From positions 4,030,001 through 4,094,000 of the forward strand of contig OZ245855.1 of the NCBI GenBank assembly GCA_965229095.1: a DNA stretch of 64,000 nucleotides, written 5' to 3'. The notes beneath the pieces were generated by a model. The model did not search any database, was not told the DNA's origin, and saw only the letters and a program-made list of their open reading frames with translations. The position numbers were made by a program, and so were the translations under genes. Every line of letters starts with the position of its first letter. Position 1 is the first letter of the stretch. Origin of the DNA: Taibaiella sp965229095. GTDB lineage: Bacteria; Bacteroidota; Bacteroidia; Chitinophagales; Chitinophagaceae. Shown here piece after piece: positions 18,462-26,811 of the stretch.

Positions 18462-19118
18462 AGAAGGAGTGATCTTATCGGCCTCTTTCTTTTGTACTAT
18501 TTCCTTTTTGACCCCAAAATTAAAGTAGCGGGTAAATACCAGCGAGGTAAGCCAGCCCATCAGCCAGCCCAGCAAAGCACCGCAAAAAACATCGCCGGGA
18601 TAATGGACGCCTACATACACCTGCGCATAGCAGATGGATGCAGCCCAGAGAAAGAAGAGCGCGCCCCACTTTTTGAAATAAGGCTTCAGGGCAAAAAAGA
18701 TAAAGGAAGCCAGCCCGAAATGATTGACGGCATGGGAAGAAGTAAAGCTCCCGCTGGTAGGGCAACGGTTTATCCTCAGCTTCATGAGGCCCGCGAGCAG
18801 GGGTTCGGTACAAGGCCTCAGCCTGCCGAAGTGATTTTTGAGCAAACTGCTGCTTACCTGGTCGGTGAGGGCCACCGTAAGCCCGGCTATGATGATAAAA
18901 GGAAGGGCTTTCCACTTAAATTTCCAAAGCACATAAATAAGCAGGAACGCATATAAAGGATACCAGGTTTGCTGGTTGCGCAGTATGGGCATAATGAAGT
19001 CGCCAAAAGCGCCTGTCCAGGCTGTATTTACCTTCAGGAAAAGGGACATGTCCCATTCGTTGAGCTTTGCCAGTATATTGGACCAGAATCCGGGAGCCGA
19101 AGCGGAAAGTAATACCAT
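18456..19118 (-). CDS. PAP2-family membrane phosphatase
   Basis: 220 aa with about five membrane segments. Motif 1 KNHFGRLRPC (K-x6-RP) and motif 2 TSGSFTSSHAVNH (PSGS-x-x-SH-like) are clear. Motif 3 reads AQVYVGVHYPGD: the His and Asp are present, but the usual S-R pair before them is A-Q, so a phosphate-binding Arg appears to be replaced by Gln. The family removes phosphate from lipids such as undecaprenyl diphosphate, phosphatidylglycerol phosphate or lipid A at the outer face of the inner membrane. The ATG lies 8 nt after a TAACTTTG element, so the mRNA is nearly leaderless. It is divergent from the LTA-synthase-like gene. Confidence 0.85.
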   Translation of the reverse strand: MVLLSASAPGFWSNILAKLNEWDMSLFLKVNTAWTGAFGDFIMPILRNQQTWYPLYAFLLIYVLWKFKWKALPFIIIAGLTVALTDQVSSSLLKNHFGRLRPCTEPLLAGLMKLRINRCPTSGSFTSSHAVNHFGLASFIFFALKPYFKKWGALFFLWAASICYAQVYVGVHYPGDVFCGALLGWLMGWLTSLVFTRYFNFGVKKEIVQKKEADKITPSL

Positions 19119-19125
19119 AGCGCGG

Positions 19126-19133
19126 CAAAGTTA
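19126..19133 (-). promoter_or_regulatory. TAACTTTG -7 element for the PAP2 gene
   Basis: Exact TAnnTTTG on the minus strand, ending 8 nt before the ATG at 19118; predicts a very short leader. Confidence 0.5.
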
Positions 19134-19154
19134 CAATTGTGTGTGCCGAAAGCC

Positions 19155-19162
19155 TATTTTTG
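19155..19162 (+). promoter_or_regulatory. TATTTTTG -7 element for the LTA-synthase-like gene
   Basis: Exact TAnnTTTG match, followed by CAGG. It lies downstream of the GTG at 19139, so translation must start later, most likely at the TTG at 19193. Confidence 0.5.
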
Positions 19163-19192
19163 CAGGATTATTTTAATGAAAAAATAACCGGC

Positions 19193-21181
19193 TTGAAACG
19201 ATTAATCTTCCCTAAAAATATACAGTGGATCTTTTGTACCGGCTTGCTGATCCTGGTACTCATGACCCTATTGCGGATTGCCTTCTTCCAGGTATTCACA
19301 CCGCCTTCGGGTAGCCAGGCTGTGCCTTATGCCCGCGCTTTGTTCCTGGGCCTGCGTTACGATGCCCGGATGGTGGCTGTGGCAGCGCTGCTGCTGTTTG
19401 TCGCCGGCCTCCTGTTCCGCCCCTTCCGGGGCAAAAGCGGTAAACGGATCGCCCTGGGTATCTGGTTCCTCCTGATCCTGGTGGCAGGCTTGTTCTATGC
19501 TGTCGACTTTGCCAATTATGCTTACCTGAACGAACGGCTTAATGCAGGCTTGCTGAACTATGTATCCGATGCCCGTACTTCGGCAACGATGATGTGGCAG
19601 ACCTATCCCGTAGTACGGATACTATTGGTGCTGGCCGTAGTGTTATGGGTAATGATGCGGGTAGTTAAACTGCTGTATAAAAAGATAGCCAAAGAAGAAG
19701 GTGTCGTGGGGAAAAAGCCGGCAGTGATCTCATCCATTGCCTTCTTCCTGCTGTTGGCCTTCCTCATCTTTGGCCGTATAGGGCAATACCCTTTGCGCTG
19801 GAGCGATGCCTTTATCCTGGGCAACGACTATGCTTCCAATGCTGCGCTCAACCCCTTCCAGTCCTTCTTTAGTTCCCTGCAATTCCGTAAGTCCACTTAT
19901 AACCTGGCCAAAGTAAAAAAGGCCTATCCGCTTATGGTTACCTACCTGGGCATCGATAAGCCGGACAGCGCCAATCTTAATTATACCCGCGTGGTAAAGC
20001 CCGATACCGTATTGGCCCGGCAGCCGAACGTTGTCGTGGTGATCTGTGAATCGTTCAGCGCATATAAAAGCTCCATGTTTGGCAACCCGTTGAATACAAC
20101 ACCTTACTTTGCCAAAATGTGCAGCCAGGGCATCTTCTTCAACAGGTGCTTTACGCCCGGCTATGGCACCGCGCGTGGGGTATGGACCACGATCACAGGC
20201 ACTCCCGATGTAGACCTCTCCAAAACATCGAGCCGCAACCCGAACGCGGTGAACCAGCATACGATCATGAACGATTTCAAAGGATACGAGAAGTACTACC
20301 TCATCGGTGGCAGCCTGAGCTGGGCCAATATCAGGGGTATCCTTACCAATAATATCCAGGACCTGCATATTTATGAGCAGGACGATTATAATGCGGCCAA
20401 AGTGGATGTATGGGGCGTGAGCGACAAGAACCTTTTGCTGGCGGCCAATAAGATATTTGCACAGCAGCAAAAACCTTTTGTCGCGGTGGTACAGACGGCA
20501 GATAATCACAGGCCCTATACCATTCCCGATGAAGACAAAAAAGCATTCAAGATACTGAACCCGCCTGTAGACAGCCTGAAGCGCTTCGGCTTTGAAACCG
20601 TGGACGAATACAATGCCTTCCGCTATACCGATTTTTGCTACGAGCAGTTTATAGAAGCGGCTAAGAAAGAAGCTTATTTCAACAACACGATCTTTGTATT
20701 TGTGGGCGATCACGGTATAGGCGGCGATGCCGGCGATATGTTTCCCCGCGCCTGGACCAGCGAGCTGACCAGTATGCATGTGCCTTTGTTGTTCTATGCG
20801 CCGGGCCTGTTCCCGCATAGCGAATACAGCTTCCCCGTATCGCAGAGCGATGTGTTGCCCACTGCCGCCGGGCTTTGCAAAATTCCTTATACCAATACTA
20901 CGCTGGGCCGGGACCTGCTCAGTCCTTTCATTCAAAACAATGCTTCGCTGCAGGCGGCTTTCATTTATAATCCCGATAAAAGGAGGATGGGTATTGTAAA
21001 GGACTCTTTCTTCTTTAGCTATGGTATCGAAGGAGCGCTGAAAGAGCAGGTGTATAGCCTTAAAGGCAATAAGACACCTGTTTTAAATAAGACGGAGCAG
21101 GATCAATACTACCAATTGACGGAGGCCTGGTACCAGACGGCACGGTACTTGCTGCTCAACAACAAAGCGGCCCACCAGTAA
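19193..21181 (+). CDS. LTA synthase-like membrane sulfatase/phosphotransferase
   Basis: About 662 aa. The N-terminal ~220 residues hold about five membrane helices (FCTGLLILVLMTLL, VAALLLFVAGLLF, IWFLLILVAGLFYA, ILLVLAVVLWVM, ISSIAFFLLLAFLIF). The rest is an alkaline-phosphatase-fold sulfatase domain: VVVVICESFSAYKSS (metal Glu), GYGTARGVWTTITGTPDV with the likely nucleophile Thr near residue 326, and VFVGDHGIGGD (metal Asp/His). Gram-negatives have no lipoteichoic acid; relatives transfer phosphoglycerol or phosphoethanolamine to envelope glycans or lipids in the periplasm. The start is uncertain: the frame opens at a GTG (19139), but the promoter element at 19155 points to the TTG at 19193. 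The divergent PAP2 neighbour may act on related lipids. Confidence 0.85.
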   Translation: MKRLIFPKNIQWIFCTGLLILVLMTLLRIAFFQVFTPPSGSQAVPYARALFLGLRYDARMVAVAALLLFVAGLLFRPFRGKSGKRIALGIWFLLILVAGLFYAVDFANYAYLNERLNAGLLNYVSDARTSATMMWQTYPVVRILLVLAVVLWVMMRVVKLLYKKIAKEEGVVGKKPAVISSIAFFLLLAFLIFGRIGQYPLRWSDAFILGNDYASNAALNPFQSFFSSLQFRKSTYNLAKVKKAYPLMVTYLGIDKPDSANLNYTRVVKPDTVLARQPNVVVVICESFSAYKSSMFGNPLNTTPYFAKMCSQGIFFNRCFTPGYGTARGVWTTITGTPDVDLSKTSSRNPNAVNQHTIMNDFKGYEKYYLIGGSLSWANIRGILTNNIQDLHIYEQDDYNAAKVDVWGVSDKNLLLAANKIFAQQQKPFVAVVQTADNHRPYTIPDEDKKAFKILNPPVDSLKRFGFETVDEYNAFRYTDFCYEQFIEAAKKEAYFNNTIFVFVGDHGIGGDAGDMFPRAWTSELTSMHVPLLFYAPGLFPHSEYSFPVSQSDVLPTAAGLCKIPYTNTTLGRDLLSPFIQNNASLQAAFIYNPDKRRMGIVKDSFFFSYGIEGALKEQVYSLKGNKTPVLNKTEQDQYYQLTEAWYQTARYLLLNNKAAHQ

Positions 21182-21212
21182 TACATCTTGTTTTGATAGA
21201 AGAAAGAAATTG

Positions 21213-21248
21213 AAACAACAAAACCCTGGCGACAGGGTTTTGTTGTTT
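21213..21248. terminator. Bidirectional terminator
   Basis: A perfect 16-bp stem (AAACAACAAAACCCTG and complement) with a GCGA tetraloop lies between the convergent LTA-synthase-like and SDR genes. Confidence 0.93.
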
Positions 21249-21275
21249 GATGTAATCTCGTTTATATCGATACGA

Positions 21276-22028
21276 TTACCTTGCCAGGTAGCCGCCGTCT
21301 ACATTAAAGTAGGCGCCTGTTACAAAGGAAGCCTTGTCGGAGCTTAACCACAGTACCAATTCGGCAACTTCTTCCGGTTCTCCCAGGCGGCCTATGGGAT
21401 GGAGGGCAACCAACGCGTCTCTTGACTCCTGGTCCATGGATTTTTCTATCAGTGGCGTTTTGATAAAGCCGGGGCCTACGGCATTAACGCGTACGCCCTG
21501 GGCACTGTATTCTACAGCGGCTGTTTCTGTGAGGCCGATGACGCCATGTTTGGCTGCAACGTAAGCAACGGAATTGGCAAAGCCGACCTTGCCCAGTATA
21601 GATGCTATGTTGACGATATTGCCACCACCGGAATTCAGGATGGCCGGTAGCTGGTAGCGCATGCCAAAAAATACGCCTGAAAGATTGATCTGGATTACCT
21701 TTTCCCAACCATCGAGCGGATATTCCCCGGTTGGATAAATGGGGCCGCCTATACCGGCATTGTTACAGGCAATGTGTAAGGCGCCATATTTTTCGATAGT
21801 CTGCTGTACCAGGCGCTCGTGCTCTTCTGCCTTGCCCGTATCTGCTTTGATGAATATGGCTTCACCGCCAGCCGCCGTAATTTCAGCTACCGTTCCATGG
21901 CCGCCGGTTTCAACGATATCGCTGACCACTACTTTAGCGCCTTCGGCAGCGTATTTCAAGGCAATCTGTTTGCCTATTCCGGAACCGGCCCCGGTTACCA
22001 GGGCTACTTTATCTTTTAGCATGGACAT
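21276..22028 (-). CDS. SDR family NAD(P)-dependent oxidoreductase
   Basis: 250-aa short-chain dehydrogenase/reductase. Seen: cofactor motif TGAGSGIGKQ, NNAGIGGPIYP, the catalytic Ser region VNIASILGK and the catalytic YVAAKHG (Y-x3-K), then VNAVGPGFIKTPL and the C-terminal FVTGAYFNVDGGYLAR of the glucose-1-dehydrogenase-like branch. The cofactor-specificity region (VVVSDIVETGG) has an Asp at the end of beta-2, which favours NAD. The AraC-type gene just upstream on the same strand is a plausible regulator. A near-consensus -7 element (CAACTTTG) lies at 22062-22069. The substrate is unknown. Confidence 0.88.
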   Translation of the reverse strand: MSMLKDKVALVTGAGSGIGKQIALKYAAEGAKVVVSDIVETGGHGTVAEITAAGGEAIFIKADTGKAEEHERLVQQTIEKYGALHIACNNAGIGGPIYPTGEYPLDGWEKVIQINLSGVFFGMRYQLPAILNSGGGNIVNIASILGKVGFANSVAYVAAKHGVIGLTETAAVEYSAQGVRVNAVGPGFIKTPLIEKSMDQESRDALVALHPIGRLGEPEEVAELVLWLSSDKASFVTGAYFNVDGGYLAR

Positions 22029-22145
22029 AATCTCAAAATTTTAGATTAAAAAATTACAATACAAAGTTGCCGGTTACCACAGGAACGACAGCGCATTTTT
22101 AGAACATTGATCAGCACTATTTGAACATGCGGGCTTTTGCGACAC

Positions 22146-22976
22146 TCAGCCGGCAATGCTTAAGCCGCTTCTGTGCCTGAATTGTTCCGGCGCCAGCCCG
22201 GTACTTTTCCTGAAAAAGCGGGCAAAATAAGACTGATCCGAAAAGCCCAGGTGATAAGCAATTTCTTTGATGGAGCATTGTTGATGCGACAGCTCCCGTT
22301 TAGCTTCCAGCAGCAGCAGGCGGGTAAGGAGGCCATGAATGGTGGTACCCATTTTTAGCCGGAGTATTTCGTTGACCCTTTTGGGCGTAAGACCGATCTG
22401 TTCTGCATAAAACGAGGCAGAACGGTTCTCTTTATAATTTTCTTTCAGCAATTGAAACAACCGGAGCATCCGGGTATCTTCCGCAGCCAGGGCCGAAAAG
22501 CCGGACCGGCTGAACCGGAGCAGGTGCATCAACATTGCTGTTGTGTATTTAAGCAGCAGGTGGTGATCGGCAGCAGAATTGCTTTCCAGCATCATGAGAT
22601 CGAAGAGCTGGTGCATCGGCTGTAACATATCCTGGGGAATATCGATTCGCTTGCTATGAAACGGGAAAAATAGTTGCCGCAGGTACGGCTCCTCGATCTG
22701 ATCAAAAAATGCTGTTGAGAATACGATGGTTTTGGCCCCTGGCAAAACCGTTGAGGGGATGGAGTGGACCTGGTTTTTACCAATGAGGTAAACGCTGTTT
22801 TCCCGGACGGGGTACGCTTCGAAATCGATATAATGTTTGTCTCCATCCTCCTGGAACCATACGATAGCGTAAAAATTGATGCGGTGACTGGGTGCATGCG
22901 GTCCGAATGCCGGGCTTTGATCCGAAGCCAGGAACTCGACAAGCCGCAATTGATGTAAAGGAAAGTCTTGTAGCAT
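22146..22976 (-). CDS. AraC-family transcriptional regulator
   Basis: 276 aa. The N-terminal ~150 residues form a cupin-like sensing domain (INFYAIVWFQEDGDKHYIDF, VYLIGKNQVHSIP). The C-terminal ~100 residues carry two helix-turn-helix motifs: FYAEQIGLTPKRVNEILRLK, and IKEIAYHLGFSDQSYFARFF followed by RKSTGLAPEQFR, the diagnostic AraC signature. It probably binds a small metabolite and activates transcription. It lies 117 nt upstream of the SDR gene on the same strand and may control it. An exact TAAATTTG element lies at 23022-23029. Confidence 0.92.
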   Translation of the reverse strand: MLQDFPLHQLRLVEFLASDQSPAFGPHAPSHRINFYAIVWFQEDGDKHYIDFEAYPVRENSVYLIGKNQVHSIPSTVLPGAKTIVFSTAFFDQIEEPYLRQLFFPFHSKRIDIPQDMLQPMHQLFDLMMLESNSAADHHLLLKYTTAMLMHLLRFSRSGFSALAAEDTRMLRLFQLLKENYKENRSASFYAEQIGLTPKRVNEILRLKMGTTIHGLLTRLLLLEAKRELSHQQCSIKEIAYHLGFSDQSYFARFFRKSTGLAPEQFRHRSGLSIAG

Positions 22977-23021
22977 TTCGAATGCCGTGCGTTATTGGTG
23001 CTTCACAGTACAGTTAATAAC

Positions 23022-23029
23022 CAAATTTA
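23022..23029 (-). promoter_or_regulatory. TAAATTTG -7 element for the AraC-type gene
   Basis: Exact TAnnTTTG match on the minus strand, 46 nt before the ATG at 22976. Confidence 0.45.
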
Positions 23030-23151
23030 ACAGCACTTGTTGTGCCTGCCGCCGAGATTCGTGTCTAACTGCCGTGTTTCGTGTCCTCACGAAATACCAC
23101 ACCTATCGTTGAGACTTGTATCCCACGAACCTCGTGTCAGCAAGATGATAC

Positions 23152-23185
23152 AGCAAGAGGGCAACGATTACGCTGCCCTCTTGCT
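23152..23185 (-). terminator. Terminator downstream of the DUF4476 gene
   Basis: A 12-bp perfect stem (AGCAAGAGGGCA / TGCCCTCTTGCT, 10-nt loop), 24 nt past the stop. A small extra hairpin (TTTCGTG-TCCT-CACGAAA, 23077-23094) lies further downstream, with no evident role. Confidence 0.8.
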
Positions 23186-23208
23186 TAACTATAAACCCAC
23201 AAAAATGA

Positions 23209-23967
23209 TTACTTGTTCTTTAAAAAATTATCAAACTCTTTCCTGCTCTCCGGTAAGGTAAACACATCGCCTACTATGGCGAACTGATCTTTGTCGCTTA
23301 CCCTGGCATAAGCTGCTTTCACGAAAGGAAGCCTGTTGTCGTCAAAGAAGATCCATCCTGCAATATCCTTTACCTCGGCTGAGGTAACGGCATTGGCAGC
23401 GATAAATTTGCGGGCTTCGGCCAGCTTCTTGCTATCGGCGTCTTCTTTATCCATGGCTTTTTTTAACGGCGCCAGTCTCGCGCTTACGATATGCTCTGGT
23501 GGCATGTCCAGGTTCACTTCCTCGTTACTGTTATCGTTAGGGGCCATCGACGGGCTGTCGTCCTGCAAAGGCTGGTCCCTGTTGGGATCGAAGCCAGGCC
23601 GTGCAGCCAATGGTTGCAGGGAGGCTACTTCTTTCATCCGGAATTTGCGGCTGCCAGGGTCTACGATACAATCGTAGGTGGAGCCTTTTTGTACTTTAAT
23701 GGTACCGCTGAATACCAGCTCTGCCTTGCCGCCGTTACCATCGGCATAGGCGCGGTAGCGGTACACCTGCAGGTCCTGCCTTTTCCTGGGAATATCGGCA
23801 ATGGTAATGCTGCGCCCTATTTTTTTAAAATCCCTGCCGTTGATGGTCACCAGCAACGGGCTTCCATCGCTGAGCCGGATCCTTAAAGTACTTCTGTTGC
23901 TTTTTTGTGCATGTAATGCAGGTGTTGCCAGTAACAAAGCAAGCACCAGAATCCATATCCTTTTCAT
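23209..23967 (-). CDS. Secreted DUF4476-domain protein
   Basis: 252 aa from the ATG at 23967, which starts a clear signal peptide (MKRIWILVLALLLATPALHAQ); the longer frame begins 25 codons upstream, across a TAACTTTG promoter element, and is rejected. The middle part (LRIRLSDGSPLLVTINGRDF, VYRYRAYADGNGGKAELVF) is beta-rich. The C-terminal ~95 residues (MDKEDADSKKLAEARKFI ... LPFVKAAYARVSDKDQF) match the DUF4476 pattern seen in Bacteroidota exported proteins. It is periplasmic or surface-located; its function is unknown. No operon partner. Confidence 0.8.
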   Translation of the reverse strand: MKRIWILVLALLLATPALHAQKSNRSTLRIRLSDGSPLLVTINGRDFKKIGRSITIADIPRKRQDLQVYRYRAYADGNGGKAELVFSGTIKVQKGSTYDCIVDPGSRKFRMKEVASLQPLAARPGFDPNRDQPLQDDSPSMAPNDNSNEEVNLDMPPEHIVSARLAPLKKAMDKEDADSKKLAEARKFIAANAVTSAEVKDIAGWIFFDDNRLPFVKAAYARVSDKDQFAIVGDVFTLPESRKEFDNFLKNK

Positions 23968-24003
23968 CTGCGGAAATTTGTTTCTTAGACTTGTAAATCC
24001 ATA

Positions 24004-24011
24004 CAAAGTTA
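24004..24011 (-). promoter_or_regulatory. TAACTTTG -7 element for the DUF4476 gene
   Basis: Exact TAnnTTTG on the minus strand, 37 nt before the ATG at 23967; it rules out the longer frame. Confidence 0.5.
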
Positions 24012-24266
24012 AAGGGGAAAGCATAATTTTTAGCCGCAGCATTGTTAAAGACGCACAAAGGCACTGTTGTCGTCTTATTGTCTTTAAGCAATGATACTGA
24101 AACGTTTATTGCCGTATTGATCGGTACCCGAAAGCCGGTAGGATAATCCGGTCATTTCCGGGGATTGCCCCTGCTGCGCTCCGGTTGTAATTTTAATGTC
24201 GCTTTAACCCTGGCAAGACTTGGTCAGGTGTCTTGTTTTCGGTTTTGTTGTCTGTTTATCAAAACA

Positions 24267-24296
24267 AAGGAGCCTTCTCTCAAAAGAAGGCTCCTT
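24267..24296 (-). terminator. Terminator downstream of the DUF6029 gene
   Basis: A perfect 12-bp stem (AAGGAGCCTTCT / AGAAGGCTCCTT, 6-nt loop), followed on the minus strand by TGTTTTG. Confidence 0.85.
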
Positions 24297-24321
24297 AACG
24301 TTATCGGTACCTGTTCTTTGT

Positions 24322-25944
24322 TTAGAAACTGGATGTGATCGACAATTTTACACCGCTGAAAGCCGGTTCGTAACGGCATACACCGCCGGAGCAGTTGATA
24401 CCAGCTACTTGTTTCACATAAGCCAGGGAAATACGGTGCGCACCCTGGGTGCGGGCAATAAATACATTGTAGAAATGCTGGTCTTTGAACTTGGAAGTCT
24501 CGCTGGGCGATACATTATACATGTCGGATAAAGCAAAAGACCATTTAGGAGCAATAGCATATTCCAGCCCTACAAAAGCCCAGCTTCCGTCATCTTCTTT
24601 GGTGTTCATGTACTGTGCCTGCAGTTTCAGGGAATTTTTGCTGTTGATCAGGTAAGTGATCTCGGTAAAAGGCGTAAACGCATTCACGATCGGATCGCCT
24701 ATTTTTCCCTGGTAGAACAGGTTGTACTGCATGTATTGCACACCTACATCGATCAGGAAGTCTTTTACGCTGCGGATATTGGCTTCGAAATAGCCTTCGC
24801 GATACAGCTTAAGGCCGTCCAGCCTGTCGATGTGCGTATAGCTCAGGTTGAAATCGTAATCGTCGTTAGGAGAGATCAGTACGTTACCGTTGAGCGCTTT
24901 CTCGCTGATGTCCTGGGAAGCAGGTGTATAGCGGGCCATCAGCCTTTGCGGACGTATCTGCGCTACGATAGGCTGCCAGTTCACCATACCATTGTTCGGT
25001 GAGTTTTCGTTGGGGGCAATACGCATCACGAAATTCTCGGTGCGTTTAGCCGTAACGTTTATCGCAAGGCCTTTACGGGCATAACCCAAAGTAGAGAAGA
25101 TGATATTGCCCGATTTGTCCCTGTAGTCGAATAAAATAGAAGAAGGGGTTAAGGTCGGGTAGCTGATGGTTTCATGCGTTTTGTAAGCGCCTTCTACATA
25201 CCAGGTAAAGTCGCCGGCCGATAAGGTATTGTAGGCGGTAAAGGCATAGGTATTGTATTTAGGCGTAAAGCGGTCTTCTACCGGGTAAGATTGTACCGTA
25301 GTGAAGATGGTAGAATAGCTGGCCTGGTCCAGGGTACGGTTTACCATACCGATACCGGGCGTGATGCTTACACCTTTGCCCAGGTTGAAATTACCGTCGG
25401 CGCTAAAGCCTTTGATAATGGGCTGGTAACGGTCGAAGATGTTCTTTTGCTGGCCGGTAAAGGCTTTGAAGGTAACCTGGTCGGTAAGTTTGTATTTGAG
25501 GTGAAGACCTTCCAGGGCATTGTCGATCAGCAGGCCTCTGTCTTCGTAAGAGCGGAACAGGATACCGCTACCGATCTGGTCGTAGATATAGCCACCCGTA
25601 ATCGTAAGGCCCTTCACTTCCTTACTGATGCTCCAGGCACCGATACCAAAGCCGCTCATGGCTTTCAGCGGATCTTTCAGGTTGGAGTTGTTAAATACAT
25701 CCAGCCTCAGATAACCGGTAAAGCCATAGTTGGAGTACCGCAGGCTCAGCCAACCTTCACCGCCACTCAGGTATTTATCGTAAAGATCATTGTTGGCAGC
25801 TCCGATAGCCGAATCCCTTTGAAAGAAATTCCCGTTCATCATCAGGTCGCCCGAGAAAGTTCCGGCCCCTTGTGCATTGGCCTTACTGAAACCGGTAAAC
25901 ATGAGTGCTGAAAGAGCAGCAAAGTGTAGAAAATTCTTCTTCAT
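24322..25944 (-). CDS. Outer-membrane beta-barrel protein, DUF6029-like
   Basis: 540 aa. Signal peptide MKKNFLHFAALSALMFTGFS, cut after ANAQ. The mature chain is almost wholly amphipathic beta strands (EGWLSLRYSNYGFTGYLRLD, ISKEVKGLTITGGYIYDQIG, WSFALSDMYNVSP) and ends in GVKLSITSSF with a terminal Phe, as outer-membrane barrels do. The general pattern and the divergent TlpA-type neighbour fit the DUF6029 family of Bacteroidota; I have not searched it. The function is unknown, possibly a large porin or receptor. Two Cys near the C-terminus (NCSGGVCRY) could form a disulfide, which would fit a link to the redox protein next door. Confidence 0.72.
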   Translation of the reverse strand: MKKNFLHFAALSALMFTGFSKANAQGAGTFSGDLMMNGNFFQRDSAIGAANNDLYDKYLSGGEGWLSLRYSNYGFTGYLRLDVFNNSNLKDPLKAMSGFGIGAWSISKEVKGLTITGGYIYDQIGSGILFRSYEDRGLLIDNALEGLHLKYKLTDQVTFKAFTGQQKNIFDRYQPIIKGFSADGNFNLGKGVSITPGIGMVNRTLDQASYSTIFTTVQSYPVEDRFTPKYNTYAFTAYNTLSAGDFTWYVEGAYKTHETISYPTLTPSSILFDYRDKSGNIIFSTLGYARKGLAINVTAKRTENFVMRIAPNENSPNNGMVNWQPIVAQIRPQRLMARYTPASQDISEKALNGNVLISPNDDYDFNLSYTHIDRLDGLKLYREGYFEANIRSVKDFLIDVGVQYMQYNLFYQGKIGDPIVNAFTPFTEITYLINSKNSLKLQAQYMNTKEDDGSWAFVGLEYAIAPKWSFALSDMYNVSPSETSKFKDQHFYNVFIARTQGAHRISLAYVKQVAGINCSGGVCRYEPAFSGVKLSITSSF

Positions 25945-26133
25945 CTTATATTAAACTATGGGTGGTTTTTATAATCAATGCATGTGAAAATTGCGCTAAG
26001 GTAGTTTTTTTTAGGAAAGTTTAATTGAAACTCTCCCTTTATGTAGTGCCCGGAACAAATATAAGTATATACTCAATTGTAGTGAATCTTGTGTTAATCC
26101 AGATAAAATAGGAAAATAAAAATCGATTAAACT

Positions 26134-26141
26134 TATATTTG
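26134..26141 (+). promoter_or_regulatory. TATATTTG -7 element for the TlpA-type gene
   Basis: Exact TAnnTTTG match, 85 nt before the ATG at 26227. Confidence 0.45.
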
Positions 26142-26226
26142 CACTGCTCCGATCCTTTAAAGCCTGGAAAGGCTTTGCTGTATAGGTGCAACCTTATTTT
26201 TCACTTTAATTAGTTTGTGTTTCTTT

Positions 26227-26730
26227 ATGAAAAAAATATTTGCCGTAGCAGCATTGGCTTTTATAGGATTCAGTGCAAGTGCTCAGAATGCTGTCCAGAT
26301 GGATTTGCCCAATACACCGATCAAAGACATGAACGGCAGTACTGTGGCTTTTAACCAGACTTTTGAAAAAGGTAAAGTAACCCTCGTAAGTTTCTGGGCT
26401 ACCTGGTGCATCCCTTGTAAAAAAGAGATCAAAATGGTACGGGAAAAAATGGCAGAGTGGAAAACCCAGGCCGATTTCAATTACATGACCATTTCCGAAG
26501 ATGATAGCCGTGCTACAGCACAGGTAAAAAGCTATGCCAAATCACAGGGATGGGATTTCCCTTATTACCAGGATCCCAATGCCGATCTGAAACGTTCCCT
26601 GAATTTCCAGAACGTTCCTTTTACGGTTATCGTGGATAAGAATGGTAAGGTCGCTTATATGCAGAGCGGTTACGAAGCCGGGGGTGAAGAAATACTGTTT
26701 ACCAAGATCAAAGAACTGGCAGCAAAATAA
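26227..26730 (+). CDS. TlpA-like periplasmic thiol-disulfide protein
   Basis: 167 aa. Signal peptide MKKIFAVAALAFIGFSASAQ, then a thioredoxin-fold AhpC/TSA-TlpA domain with the active site FWATWCIPCKKEI (C-x-x-C), and the cis-Pro region QNVPFTVIVDKNGKV followed by YMQSGYEAGGEE. It acts in the periplasm as a reductant or oxidant of protein disulfides. The ATG at 26227 begins the signal peptide; a GTG four codons earlier is less likely. It is divergent from the DUF6029 barrel gene, whose C-terminal Cys pair may be a client. A strong hairpin ends it at 26764. Confidence 0.92.
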   Translation: MKKIFAVAALAFIGFSASAQNAVQMDLPNTPIKDMNGSTVAFNQTFEKGKVTLVSFWATWCIPCKKEIKMVREKMAEWKTQADFNYMTISEDDSRATAQVKSYAKSQGWDFPYYQDPNADLKRSLNFQNVPFTVIVDKNGKVAYMQSGYEAGGEEILFTKIKELAAK

Positions 26731-26763
26731 TCCCGGTTCCGATATCATAAATTTACCTCATCC

Positions 26764-26806
26764 AACAAATCCTTTTCCATACTCGGGAAAGGATTTGTTA
26801 TTTTTG
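26764..26806 (+). terminator. Terminator fused to the next gene's promoter
   Basis: A 15-bp stem (26764-26778 with 26785-26799, one G-U pair, 6-nt loop) ends the TlpA unit. The bases right after it read TATTTTTG (26799-26806), an exact -7 element whose T-run also serves as the terminator tract. The ATG of the DUF1634 gene follows at 26812, so that mRNA is probably leaderless. Confidence 0.8.
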
Positions 26807-26811
26807 CAGCC

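Larger units (their letters stand above)
23968..24321. other. Gene-poor intergenic stretch
   Basis: 354 bases with no convincing gene. It contains the TAACTTTG element (24004-24011) at its left and the DUF6029 terminator (24267-24296) at its right. I see nothing else in between. Confidence 0.6.
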
